Assembly: GCF_900100955.1 (NCBI RefSeq)
Contig: NZ_FNCC01000021.1
Location: 33,274 to 97,273 of the forward strand
Reading direction: 5' to 3'
Source: Lentzea fradiae
Lineage (GTDB): Bacteria > Actinomycetota > Actinomycetes > Mycobacteriales > Pseudonocardiaceae
Length of the DNA: 64,000 bases
Positions within the stretch are counted from its first letter, which is position 1. Every line of letters begins with the position of its first letter. The notes beneath the pieces were generated by a model, which saw only the letters and a program-made list of their open reading frames with translations, was not told the DNA's origin and searched no databases. Positions 1-8,641 of the stretch are shown here, one piece after another. The translations under genes were made by a program, and so were the position numbers.

Positions 1-268
1 CGGGAGTTCGGCGTGGCCCGGGCTGCTGAGGCGTGTCCGACGCGGGTTTGCCTGAGCGGGCACGGTGCATCGTCGGGATCGGCCTGCCCAGCTTCAGCAC
101 CGCCGCCCGAGGCTTGGAGACCACCTGACGGCACGGCTGATGGGCGACTGAGTAGCACACCGGGCACGACTTGTTGTTGCGCTGCAACGGGCCGGTGCGC
201 GGGATCCGCACGATCGATCCGCCCATCGAGGCGCCGGTGTAGCCTTTCTTGCCACGAGGTCTCGCCAT
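1..268 (-). CDS. Partial basic protein with CxxC motif, runs off the window
   Basis: This frame opens at an ATG (complement of 266-268) and stays open for 89 codons to the window edge, so the gene is cut off on its 3' side. The product starts MARPRGKKGYTGASMGGS, is rich in Arg and Lys, and contains CPVCY near residue 35 followed by HQPC about nine residues later. That spacing resembles a small zinc knuckle, possibly nucleic-acid binding, but I recognise no family. A purine-rich stretch (agagagcgg) precedes the start. It lies outside repeat R1 and may belong to the neighbouring part of the island. I am moderately sure it is a real gene and cannot name its function. Confidence 0.45.
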   Translation of the reverse strand, partial: MARPRGKKGYTGASMGGSIVRIPRTGPLQRNNKSCPVCYSVAHQPCRQVVSKPRAAVLKLGRPIPTMHRARSGKPASDTPQQPGPRRTP

Positions 269-412
269 CGCCGCTCTCTGTCAGGATCCGGAGCCGTGCT
301 GTCCGAGCTAGCGGACCGCGAACGAGCCCAGCTCGACGTTGATGTAGTCCTAGGGATGCGTACGAGAAGCGTAGACAAGCGGTTGCCGCCTACACGCCTA
401 TGCCGCGTGCCA

Positions 413-583
413 TTAACCCGTTAGTGGACTTCCCTGCTCGTACAGGTCCCGGTCGTCGAGCATTAGCTCGTCGAGGTCGCCGGATGCCGGCGTGAGGTTG
501 TAGCGCAGCGACTCGGGTCCTACACCGGTAGTGTCGGCCGCCGCGCGGTGCGGCTCGGGCTGGCCGGCGTCTGCGGCCTCTGA
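413..583 (-). pseudogene. C-terminal gene remnant cut by repeat R1
   Basis: The last ~56 codons of this minus-strand frame look like genuine protein, ending SLRYNLTPASGDLDELMLDD and then a short acidic/polar tail before the stop at 413. Going upstream, the protein-like sequence gives way exactly where repeat R1 begins (582), and the frame then only translates the repeat. No start codon or ribosome site can be assigned. The simplest reading is that R1 arrived in, or recombined into, an older gene and left only its 3' end. The original product is not recognisable. Confidence 0.4.
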
Positions 584-957
584 AGGAATCCTGTGCATGC
601 GCGCCCAGTGAGCCGGCCGTCCAGGAGTCGGCATTCGACCTGTTCCATGGCTGATTTGTAGTTGCTCTTCGCGGGCCCAGATAGCGGCCTGACGCTGCCC
701 GAAATGATGTGGAACCTGCATTGCGTCGAGAGGTGTGCTCGATAGCGGGTCCGCGCGCCCAGCGGTTGACGCCATGAACGAAAAAGCGGATGAGGATTGA
801 AGAATCCTCATCCGCTTGATCAACTCCGATGTCCGAGGACGAAGTCGCACACTATTCAGCCATGTAGCTCTTCGTGGCCCTGTGTAGGCCACCTGGCCCG
901 TTCGGCACATGAGGCTCGTCCCACAGTGGTCACGCGGGACGGGCCTCATGCTGTGTT
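582..957. repeat. R1, left copy of a ~375-bp structured direct repeat
   Basis: This stretch is repeated in the same orientation at 12020-12392 with roughly 88-90% identity by eye and a few 1-2 base indels. It holds two hairpins. Hairpin 1 has 15-bp arms at 784-798 and 803-817 around a 4-base loop. Hairpin 2 has 15-bp arms at 908-922 and 936-950 around a 13-base loop, with one T.G wobble. The region between them (818-870) is almost unchanged between copies. I see no convincing ORF in it and no transposase or recombinase between the two copies. It could be a structured RNA, a paired terminator cassette, or an element end. Confidence 0.85.
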
Positions 958-1266
958 TGCTGGCAGCTACCAGCAAGTATCTGCACAATAGGGACGGGGG
1001 ACAGCCTGATCCACATGTGTCCCTGGCGCGAGAGTCACGCTCCCAAGGCTGGCAGTTGAGGGTGGAGCTGAGGGGACAGCTGACTCTGTACTTGCCCTCG
1101 TTGCCGGATGCGGCGGTCGTCAGTCAGGCAAGACAGAACCGCTGATCACGGGACGGAGCGTCGGTCGCTTGTGGGCGATCGACAAGATTGTCGGGCTGCT
1201 CAGATGGGTTGTGGTCCGCTGTGCCAGCGCTGGAACCGCCCGTAATGGTCGGTGACCGGTCGCATG
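958..1266. other. Intergenic stretch between R1 and the STAND gene
   Basis: About 310 bases without a supported gene. A small hairpin TGCTGG/CCAGCA (958-963 with 970-975) follows R1 directly. The rest shows no recognisable ORF, tRNA or repeat. It could serve as the 3' untranslated region of the minus-strand STAND gene, but no classical terminator with a T-run was found. Confidence 0.5.
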
Positions 1267-3708
1267 TCAGCCGTGACGGGGCGCCTTGACGCGGTTGAGT
1301 ACGTCGAGGTCCATCAGAGTCTCTGGGTGATCCGGACCGAAGTGAGCGAGATCGAACTCGTATGCCTCGGTGGCAGCGGCGATGGCGCGGGCCCGCGCTC
1401 CGGTCGCGGAAAGCACGAGCGCCAGATGAATGAGAACGGCCGAGATCATGTGGTTGGCCGGTGGTGGCTGCGCGCGGAAGAAGTCGGCGCAGTAGGTGAG
1501 ATCGCGCAGTGCAGCGGGGTAGCGCTGTTGGTGAAGGCGCAAACGCCCTCTGACTGCGAGGACGTTCGCGTAGTTCTCGCTTCCCGCTCCGAAGGTGCTT
1601 TCAGCCGTCTCCACTGCCTCGTCAAGGAGCTCTTGCGCAAGCTGAAGCCTGTTCGCCCGGATCGCCGCGTCGGCGGTGGAGTGCAGAGACTCTACGAACC
1701 ACCGGTCTGGCCGTCTGCCGTTCGACTGCTCTGCCCTGCGAATGTCGAGTAGGGCGACCTCGTGGCGCAGCCACGCCTCGGAATCGTCGACCGTCCTTGC
1801 GAGAAGAGCAGCCATCTGGAGCGCGGATTGATGGACTGCCGCTGGAAGTCGGTAGGAGGTCAGCTGATCGAGAACCCAATCACTGCACGCTTGCGCCTCG
1901 GCGATCTCATTGATTGACAGGAAGATCCGCGTGCAAGTGTTGGCGAGGCTGACTCGGATATCGATCCGGTGTGGGCGGCGGCGTTCACGGTTAACGATGT
2001 CGAGCACATGCCTCGACAGGTCGTGCTCGCCCACCACGGACGCGATCTCACCCAGGAAACGAATCGAGGTGACGTAGTGGAAGATGTCACCGGCTTTGGC
2101 GCTGATCGCGAGGCACTCACTGCACCAGGCGAGGGCTTCCGACGCGTCGCCGTTCCGGAACGAGATGAGGGCCAGTGCGAGTCGCGCACGCACTTGGGGA
2201 ACCCCGACGGTAGTCCGCGGAGGATTGGGGCCTGCGAAGATCGCCAGAACATGCCGGGCGAACTGGGCGGCGGTCCTGGATTCCTCTGTTCCACCGAGGA
2301 CCGCGAGCCTCCGTGCGAGATGGACGCAAGACTCGATCACGGCGGTGCCGTGGTAACCGTGGCGAATCGCCGTCGAGGTGAGTTCGATCAAATGGCCGAG
2401 GCAAAGATCAGCATCCCTGTGGTCGTGGACTTCAGTGTGAACGTCTCCGATGCGCTCAGCGAACAGGCCAAAACCAATCTGCAGCCATGGCAGCGGGTTG
2501 CCAGCGCGTGCGCGGGCCACCATTGCCACCAGTGGGTGGATCAGATATCCGTCACCAGTGGCTTTGATCAGTGATAGCTGCAGCAGTGCCGCGAAGGCAC
2601 GGTCTCGTATGAGAGCGTTGTTCATCGCTCTCGCTTTGGACCAGGTGGCCAGCCGATGTTCTCCAAGGAACTTCTTCAGTCGCTTGTGCCATCGTGCTCG
2701 TCTCGCGCCGTATGTTCGCACGTAGGTCAGCGGGAACTCGCGTTCCAAGAACGAGGCCAGCAAGGGTTCGGCACCGAGATGCGCGAGGAGTGTCAGAATA
2801 TCTCCTGCGGCAGGCTCGGTCGTCGTTGCCAATTCGATGTTCATCTCGATGGAGCGAATCGTGGTGCGGCGGTGTCCGCTGGCCTCACCTAGCCCAAGCG
2901 CGCCTGTTGGTTCCTTCGCGAGACGTGCGAGGAACGGACCGACGGATTGGGCTAGCACTCTGCAGTGGTGCGCTGCCTGCGTAAGTGCGAGCGGATGGTG
3001 GTGAAGCGCTGCAGCGAGAAGCGCGCGGTCGCCGTCCGGGCTGTCCGGCAATACCATCGCCAGGTATTCACTGCTTTCGTCGGCTGTCCAGTCGTCCAGT
3101 TCGACGTGCGTGTAGCCGTGGTCGAGGTATCGCACCGTGCTGGTGATCAGAATCCTGCATCCGACGCTTCTCGGCACGATTCCCCGCAGCGTGTCGGTGC
3201 TCGAAACGCCGTCGAAGATCAACAAGATGTCCGATGACACAGGAAGCTCTGGAGTGACCGGCCCCGCGGCTGACATCACACTGTCGTCCATCAACGCACC
3301 TTGCTGCGAGGCGCCGGCCAGGCGACGAAGCTCTTCCAGCAGGGACGTTCGGCTCGACGCGTCGACGAAGACGGAAGTGACCGAGTCAGGAACTTCAGCG
3401 CCTAGCTGAGTGGCAACGCTCGTTTTGCCGCTGCCGGTCATGCCGTGAAGCACAACAGGCGCGGTGTCGCCTGCTTCTCCCAGCCTCAGCAAGCTCCGCA
3501 GGTGCTTCAGAACCTGCTTTCGTCCCACGAAGAGCGGGTCAGGCTTCCATCGCGACGACTCGCTAGTCGTGCGTTGGTGACTGCTTGGATGATGATGCAC
3601 ATGGAAGTCGCCCTGCACCTGCCCGATCTGTACCGCAGAGCCAAACACCGAGCCGGAGATCGTGTTGTTCGTCTGAGCTGATTCGTCGTCGGGCGATGTG
3701 GTCGGCAC
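1267..3708 (-). CDS. STAND-type NTPase with helical-repeat C-terminus, NLR-like defence protein
   Basis: With a GTG start at 3708 the protein has 813 residues. The first ~40 contain the low-complexity NTISGSVFGSAVQ...GDFHVHHH segment common before NB-ARC-type NTPase domains in actinomycetes. FVGRKQVL follows, then a Walker A (GMTGSGKT, about residues 89-96) and a hydrophobic Walker B ending LLIFD (about 166). The last ~400 residues are Ala/Leu-rich helical repeats resembling TPRs, suited to sensing a partner or phage protein. No obvious effector domain precedes the NTPase, so the output mechanism is unclear. The frame is open far upstream (to 4110), but that part overlaps the divergent gene and is not protein-like. 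The start is uncertain: AAGGGA abuts the GTG. Family placement is by motif, and a role in phage defence is inferred from the neighbours. Confidence 0.75.
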   Translation of the reverse strand: MPTTSPDDESAQTNNTISGSVFGSAVQIGQVQGDFHVHHHPSSHQRTTSESSRWKPDPLFVGRKQVLKHLRSLLRLGEAGDTAPVVLHGMTGSGKTSVATQLGAEVPDSVTSVFVDASSRTSLLEELRRLAGASQQGALMDDSVMSAAGPVTPELPVSSDILLIFDGVSSTDTLRGIVPRSVGCRILITSTVRYLDHGYTHVELDDWTADESSEYLAMVLPDSPDGDRALLAAALHHHPLALTQAAHHCRVLAQSVGPFLARLAKEPTGALGLGEASGHRRTTIRSIEMNIELATTTEPAAGDILTLLAHLGAEPLLASFLEREFPLTYVRTYGARRARWHKRLKKFLGEHRLATWSKARAMNNALIRDRAFAALLQLSLIKATGDGYLIHPLVAMVARARAGNPLPWLQIGFGLFAERIGDVHTEVHDHRDADLCLGHLIELTSTAIRHGYHGTAVIESCVHLARRLAVLGGTEESRTAAQFARHVLAIFAGPNPPRTTVGVPQVRARLALALISFRNGDASEALAWCSECLAISAKAGDIFHYVTSIRFLGEIASVVGEHDLSRHVLDIVNRERRRPHRIDIRVSLANTCTRIFLSINEIAEAQACSDWVLDQLTSYRLPAAVHQSALQMAALLARTVDDSEAWLRHEVALLDIRRAEQSNGRRPDRWFVESLHSTADAAIRANRLQLAQELLDEAVETAESTFGAGSENYANVLAVRGRLRLHQQRYPAALRDLTYCADFFRAQPPPANHMISAVLIHLALVLSATGARARAIAAATEAYEFDLAHFGPDHPETLMDLDVLNRVKAPRHG

Positions 3709-3793
3709 TCCCTTAGCTTGCCAGCGTGGCGCACGCTCGCGGGCTCGTTTGGTCGGGCTCCTGTCGTTCCAGGGTCGGCCTAAACTGGGCCGC

Positions 3794-4930
3794 GTGAGGT
3801 CGAGCTGGTTCGTCGTGTCGGAGGAAGATCCGGCGTGGCCCTTGAACGGCGATCCGTGGTCACCCGACAGGTTCAGGGATGTCCTGCACATCGGTCGGCT
3901 GGAACTTGTTCGAGGCGCATCGCAGGCAGAGCCGAGCGACATCGACGCGGCGATGGACTTGGGCCGCCTCGCACACGGTGAGCTGGAGTCGTACGGCACG
4001 GACAGCAGCCAGACGCTCAGCGACGACGAAATCTCAGCGGTTCTGAGGACGCTGCGGACGGTCCTCAAGCGCCTCGGGGTGCCGTTCAACCCGCCTTTCC
4101 GGGATTTCAAAGGATTTCATGGCTTCTGGAGTGCTCAGGGGATGAGTGGCTCCGGTGGCTGGGGAGCCCGCCGCGGCTACCTGAACGAACTGTTCAACCC
4201 GATCTTCGAACGGCTCGACGACCTGGACGACAAGCAGCGCGGGCAAAAGGGCCTGCGCGCAACGGATGGTCAAATCCGCAACCTGATCTTCGCGTCCACC
4301 GGGCCGAAGCCGGACATCGTGTTGCGGGACGCGATCGACAACATCATCGAGGTCACCAGAAACGCCGAGCATTGCCTGTTCTACAACCGGCCCTTGGGTT
4401 CCTCGGGATTGACCTGGGGCCAGCTGTGTGACTGGTGGCGTGCCACGAACAGCCTCGGCGACTCCTCGCAACAGGATGTCGCGAGAAGTCTTTACAACCG
4501 GCTCGCGGCGTCGGTCAAGGACAACCCTGTCGAGTACACCCTGTTCCAGACCTACCGAGATCTCTACAAGTCTGAGCGGGGGGCTGATGTACCGGCACTT
4601 CTGCCGCAGGTCTACCTGCACTACGACCCTTCGACGTGGAAACAACGGGGTGGCCGGCCCGGCGTGCTCGCCAGGGAGCGGATGGACTTCCTGCTGCTGC
4701 TTCCCAACGGCGGCCGAGTAGTGATCGAAGTCGACGGCAAGCAGCACTACGCGGAGGGCGACACCGCCTCGCCGCGGCTCTACTCGCTGATGGTTGCTGA
4801 GGACCGGAAGCTTCGGCTGCGCGGGTACGAGGTCTACCGATTCGGCGGGTTCGAGCTGGGGCAGCCAGAGGCACCCGAAATGCTGCAGACCTTCTTCGTG
4901 GACCTGCTGAGCTTCGCGCAATGCACCTGA
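3794..4930 (+). CDS. AbiJ-N-terminal-like protein with a PD-(D/E)XK-type C-terminus
   Basis: Starting at GTG 3794 gives 378 residues. The N-terminal half (about 70-180) is helical and contains RRGYLNELFNPIFERLDDLD, which resembles the N-terminal domains of AbiJ-type abortive infection proteins. The last ~90 residues carry a nuclease-like core: R-MDF (Asp about 298) and VVIEVDGKQHY (Glu 312, Asp 314, Lys 316), followed by a helix and a strand (RGYEVYRFGG), as in Vsr/DUF559-type restriction-fold enzymes. A TAAACT hexamer lies 7 bases before the GTG and there is no ribosome site, so a leaderless transcript is likely. It is transcribed away from the STAND NTPase across 85 bp and may be its effector or an independent abortive-infection gene. 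Confidence 0.72.
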   Translation: MRSSWFVVSEEDPAWPLNGDPWSPDRFRDVLHIGRLELVRGASQAEPSDIDAAMDLGRLAHGELESYGTDSSQTLSDDEISAVLRTLRTVLKRLGVPFNPPFRDFKGFHGFWSAQGMSGSGGWGARRGYLNELFNPIFERLDDLDDKQRGQKGLRATDGQIRNLIFASTGPKPDIVLRDAIDNIIEVTRNAEHCLFYNRPLGSSGLTWGQLCDWWRATNSLGDSSQQDVARSLYNRLAASVKDNPVEYTLFQTYRDLYKSERGADVPALLPQVYLHYDPSTWKQRGGRPGVLARERMDFLLLLPNGGRVVIEVDGKQHYAEGDTASPRLYSLMVAEDRKLRLRGYEVYRFGGFELGQPEAPEMLQTFFVDLLSFAQCT

Positions 4931-4997
4931 TCCGACCGTGTTTCACGAGTAGGGGATGGTCAAGATCTGTAGATGCCAGTTCCTAGGCGCGTGGAAA

Positions 4998-6767
4998 CTA
5001 GTCGAGCCCGTGGACCATCCGTGCTCGCGAGTGCACTACGGTGATGGCTTGACGCAGGAGACGACGGTGATAGTCGGCGGCATCTACTGCGTCGTTGCTC
5101 AGCAGCCTGGCGCCCATGCCAATGATGTGTGCGCTGCCGATGCAGGCCACGTCTAGGGTCAGGGCGAGCATCTCGGGACTAAGCTCGTTTCCGTGCCAAA
5201 TTCCGTTACGGAAGCGCACCGTGTGCAGCTGACCGATAGGTGTACTGTGCGTTATTTGGCTGAGCAGCGAGTATGCGACTTCCAGCCATCCCGGCTCCGG
5301 AAAGTTTGTGCCCAATGCTTTCAGCATTTCGCCGATCTTGGGAATTGGCTTCCTGTTCTTCGCGATCTCGTCAATTGGGGTGTCAATGCGAATATTGCTG
5401 GGACGTGCGAAGATGCGCTGCGCATCAGCTTTGGGGACGCCACTCCCTCTTAGTGTATCGATTGTCTTTTTTTGGCGCGCGCGGAACTCGTCGAAGTACT
5501 GTTTTGCGCGCTCTTCGAATTCTTCTTGGATAGCCCCAGTTGAGTATCGCCACACCATGCGTGCCGCCTCTTCCAGTAGCATTCGGGCGGCGAAGACTGC
5601 GATTACCCCTGCCCCAGGCTGATCGTAGGTGTTCATGACTGCCGCAAGGTTGGAGTGTCCGCCGCCGTAAGCCAGCATGGCGTGGAGAGTCGGCTCTCCA
5701 TAGTCCCAAGGCCTGATCATCAGAGAGCGAGTCAATCGGTGGTAGCCCTCTGCTGCCTTTGCTACACGATCGATCGACAAGATGTCAGGCATCAGATCGT
5801 CGGTGCCGAGAACAGCGCTCGGTCGCAGCAGGGCAGTTCGACGTTGGGGAGAGTTCTTCTTTTTTCCTTGCGGCAAGGGTCGACGTGCTGTGTCCAGTCT
5901 GTGAATCGGCACAGCAGCTGACGCAACGTCTGCAGTGAGCTCGACAGCACGCGCTAGAAACGGCTGACGCGGCACGTCTGAAGGCCAGAGTTCCGGGACA
6001 GCTGCTGCATTGCCAAGCAATGCGGCGGTCGCGCCGGCTGCGGCCACCTGCATGAATAGCGCCTCGTGGTCGGCGCGCAGATCGTGCCCCGCTGCGCCGT
6101 GCTCGGTGACACTGCTCGACAGCCCGAGGTAGTTGCCATGGCCAGCGTGGGCCAGGACCATCACCGCACCAAGCAGTCCAGACATGTCCAGGAGGGTCCG
6201 CGTCCGGCGGAGTAGTTCTTCATGTTCGCCTGTATCGCCGATCACTGAAACGTTTTCCGTCCGGCGGGCCAAGAATTCGTCGATCAATTCTTGCTCGACA
6301 GGCATCGCTGGAGCGTCCAACCAGCTCAACGACTCTCCCGTCAAGTCGGCAACATCCGGCAGGGGCATGAGCCAGCGCGCCAGATTTGCACAGCTGGCGC
6401 CAGTGTCCTCAAGTAGGATGCACAGACCATTGCGTTCCTCAAGCAGGTCTCCTAGTAGGGCGCGACGACGCTCGGGCAGTTCGCCGATCCACAGCCATTG
6501 GAGCCCGTCAACGAACAAGCTACGTGCGATCGCGCCGATCACCGAGCCGCCGAAGCCGGCTCCAATCATCGAGTCGGCGCAGGCATAGCGTTGACGAGCG
6601 GACATGAAGGCGAGCCCAGCTAGGAAGCGATCTCCCGATATGTCCAGGTGGTAGTCGATGGGCAGCTCGTCAAGGTGCAAACGCAAGGCGCGGGTTGCTC
6701 TACGCAACTTCAGTGTTTCGGGAGTAGCGACCTGCCCGTCGGGCCGTTCATCGTGGACCTCAGTCAC
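4998..6767 (-). CDS. Uncharacterised 589-aa alpha-helical protein with apparent internal duplication
   Basis: GTG start at 6767 with GGAGG about 10 bases upstream. The protein is almost all helical and has no signal peptide. Two halves share a pattern: a helix ARSLFVDGLQWLW in the first half and AARMLLEEAARMVWRY in the second, each followed further on by a helix ending in a His-rich turn (VLAHAGHGNYLG and LLSQITHSTPIGQ). This suggests a tandem duplication of a ~280-residue unit. Helical units with conserved His/Arg resemble DUF5677 or HEPN-type proteins of conflict systems, but the RxxxxH signature is not clear. It is convergent with the AbiJ-like gene (67-bp gap). The function is unknown; a defence role is inferred from position only. 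Confidence 0.7.
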   Translation of the reverse strand: MTEVHDERPDGQVATPETLKLRRATRALRLHLDELPIDYHLDISGDRFLAGLAFMSARQRYACADSMIGAGFGGSVIGAIARSLFVDGLQWLWIGELPERRRALLGDLLEERNGLCILLEDTGASCANLARWLMPLPDVADLTGESLSWLDAPAMPVEQELIDEFLARRTENVSVIGDTGEHEELLRRTRTLLDMSGLLGAVMVLAHAGHGNYLGLSSSVTEHGAAGHDLRADHEALFMQVAAAGATAALLGNAAAVPELWPSDVPRQPFLARAVELTADVASAAVPIHRLDTARRPLPQGKKKNSPQRRTALLRPSAVLGTDDLMPDILSIDRVAKAAEGYHRLTRSLMIRPWDYGEPTLHAMLAYGGGHSNLAAVMNTYDQPGAGVIAVFAARMLLEEAARMVWRYSTGAIQEEFEERAKQYFDEFRARQKKTIDTLRGSGVPKADAQRIFARPSNIRIDTPIDEIAKNRKPIPKIGEMLKALGTNFPEPGWLEVAYSLLSQITHSTPIGQLHTVRFRNGIWHGNELSPEMLALTLDVACIGSAHIIGMGARLLSNDAVDAADYHRRLLRQAITVVHSRARMVHGLD

Positions 6768-6835
6768 CGCGCGCTTGCCTCCGTTCCATGGTTTCGTAGC
6801 TCCTCTCGGAGCGCCAGCACATCATCGTCCTCCTG

Positions 6836-7255
6836 CTATGGCTCGGATCCAACTGAAATTGAGGGCACCGAAGCCTGGCTGTCGTCTGCCTGCTTGACCT
6901 GGAGTGCGTCCAGGACATGTTCAATGACGAGTTGCTGCGCACGGTCCGGCTCGGCCTGGTGATGTTCGGGCACCGCTACCTGGAACTGCTTTCCAGAATC
7001 AGCGACAACGGGCCGGGGTCGCCAGGGCGCTGACAGCGGACCGCCGGTGATGCTTGACGAACCGTCTGGAGCGTCGATGATGGTTGTCGAACGCCGCGAA
7101 TTTGCTGGGGACGCCGTCACAGTGGCGGTCGGTGCTCGACCACGCGGTGCACTAGTCCGAGCACTTCGCCCAATCTTGTCGGCGGGGTCGCCGTGCCGAG
7201 TCGACAAGATCAAGGGGGATCGGCCGAGCTGGTCAGTCTCAGCAAGCGTGATCAC
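6836..7255 (-). CDS. Possible small protein upstream of the 589-aa gene
   Basis: An open frame of 139 codons ends 68 bases before the start of the 589-aa gene on the same strand. The C-terminal ~50 residues (QFQVAVPEHHQAEPDRAQQL...) read like a real soluble helix-rich protein. The first ~80 residues are low-complexity Ser/Thr/Pro/Arg and less convincing, so the true start may lie nearer 7010 or there may be frame damage. No ribosome site was identified. If real, it would be co-transcribed with the 589-aa gene. No family recognised. The stretch from 7256 to 7495 holds nothing I can identify. Confidence 0.38.
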   Translation of the reverse strand: MITLAETDQLGRSPLILSTRHGDPADKIGRSARTSAPRGRAPTATVTASPANSRRSTTIIDAPDGSSSITGGPLSAPWRPRPVVADSGKQFQVAVPEHHQAEPDRAQQLVIEHVLDALQVKQADDSQASVPSISVGSEP

Positions 7256-7495
7256 GCGAGCGGTTCAGCTCTCGACGTGATCGCTCCCGATCATTGGAAC
7301 CCGTGGAGCACTCCTAGGCTCGGGCTCGACCGCACGCCGCCCAGCGCGATCGTCGTCGGCCGTCGCGTGTGGTGACCACTCCCTGAATCGGCGGGTCCCG
7401 ACCGGTATCCCGCCGACTGACCTCACTTGTGGAGACTGTGTTCGAGCGACTCTGGATAGGTCCTGACAGTCGAGGAACCCGAGATCGGCGGGTCG

Positions 7496-8032
7496 ATGGC
7501 GAGAATTGTTTTTGTTGTCCCATGTGGAGCTGCGAAGCTGCCACATCCGGCGCATGCTCGTGAGCTCTACACCGGCTCAATGTTCCGATTTTGTCTTGCT
7601 GTGGCGGACGGGGAGGCTGATCTTGCTGCTGCCGCTGGGCACCACGTCACTGTGATGATCTTGTCAGCCAAGCATGGCTTGCTGGATCTGGATGCGCTCG
7701 TCGCCCCGTACGACCTGTCTATGAGAAGCCATGACGCAGTCGGGGCGACGGTGGTCGCAGAGCAGCTGATGGACGTGACACGGACGGAGCAGGCCGAGAT
7801 CTACGCGTTCCTCCCGCAGACGTACCTGGCCCGGTTATGCCAGGCAAGTGAACTCCTAGGCCAACGCGGCGGACAGGTCTCGGTAATCGATCTCTACCAG
7901 GGTGCGCGTGGAATTGGTGATCAGCGGCGTGTGTTGTCGGAGCTGCGCCGCTCCCGATCCTCCTGTGTGTCCCAACCTCCGTGGCGACGTCGGTCCACCC
8001 GCGATAGGTCGAGCAACGGGGAGGCTGAATGA
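7496..8032 (+). CDS. DUF6884-like protein
   Basis: 178 residues. The N-terminus shows the features I associate with DUF6884 proteins: VVPCGAAKLPHPAHARELYT, then a helix, then MILSAKHGLLDLDALVAPYD. The Cys-Gly-x-x-Lys and SAKHGLL motifs are the likely active or ligand-binding positions. The last ~30 residues are Arg/Ser-rich and probably disordered. The biochemical role is unsettled. It is convergent with the GIY-YIG gene, whose stop codon abuts its own (8032/8033), so it is physically tied to that operon though on the other strand. A function in nucleic-acid modification or restriction is inferred from the neighbours. Confidence 0.7.
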   Translation: MARIVFVVPCGAAKLPHPAHARELYTGSMFRFCLAVADGEADLAAAAGHHVTVMILSAKHGLLDLDALVAPYDLSMRSHDAVGATVVAEQLMDVTRTEQAEIYAFLPQTYLARLCQASELLGQRGGQVSVIDLYQGARGIGDQRRVLSELRRSRSSCVSQPPWRRRSTRDRSSNGEAE

Positions 8033-8641
8033 CTAGACAATCGGTAGGTCGCGTGCGCGGCGCTTGTGTTCCGCACGAAGGGCCCTGAGCGAGGTGTAGT
8101 AGGCGCTGTGTGGGTTGTTGGCGATGTTGAGAGGCAGCACCTCTCTGCTGATGAGCTCGTCTTCTAGCTTCCACGGTTCGTCGTCGACCACGTACGCCAC
8201 GCGTGCGTGGGCCGCCATCCACTCCGACAGGAGAGCTTCGCCTGGCTGGGTGAACGTCAGCCGATCGCCGCGGCTGCCGACGCGGCGGAGTTCGATCCCC
8301 AGCTGCCCGGCCAGATGGCAGCCCAAGGTCAAGCGGAGCGTGGAGCCGTACGCGTTGCCCCGGAAGTGGTACCTGACGCGTTGCCGGAGGTGCTGCCTGC
8401 TCGGAGGCCGGCCGTTCAACGGCGGGAGCTTCGGTGCAATTCCGACGTAGAGCAGCGTGCCGAACGCTCCAGCAATGCAGCCCTGAGCGGGGACACCCGG
8501 TGGCAGTTCGTCGAAGTACCACGCGTAGACCCCAGGCCTGGCTGGGATGGCTGAATCGCGCGCCAGCACCTCGTCCCTCGAGTGCACCTGGCCTGGACTC
8601 AGCAACGGTCTTGAGCGCTCGCGGTAGGCGTCATCGTTCAA
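8033..8641 (-). CDS. GIY-YIG-like nuclease domain protein
   Basis: The core reads GVYAWYF near residue 36 and LLYVGIAP near 63, then a basic RQHLRQRVRYHFRGN segment and, near the end, a helix with Glu (EDELISREVLPLNIANNPH). This order matches GIY-YIG endonuclease domains: two strands with Tyr residues, a catalytic Arg on the next helix, and a later metal-binding Glu. The preferred start is the TTG at 8641, because its TTGA overlaps the TGA stop of the EVE gene (8640-8638). That gives 202 aa and translational coupling. An ATG at 8701 would add 20 residues inside the EVE gene. It is the third gene of the helicase/EVE/GIY-YIG operon and is likely a DNA-cleaving part of a restriction-type system. 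Confidence 0.75.
   Translation of the reverse strand: MNDDAYRERSRPLLSPGQVHSRDEVLARDSAIPARPGVYAWYFDELPPGVPAQGCIAGAFGTLLYVGIAPKLPPLNGRPPSRQHLRQRVRYHFRGNAYGSTLRLTLGCHLAGQLGIELRRVGSRGDRLTFTQPGEALLSEWMAAHARVAYVVDDEPWKLEDELISREVLPLNIANNPHSAYYTSLRALRAEHKRRARDLPIV

Noticed and set aside
413..988. A 191-codon minus-strand frame as one gene
   Set aside because: Only its last ~56 codons are protein-like; the rest is repeat R1 read in translation.
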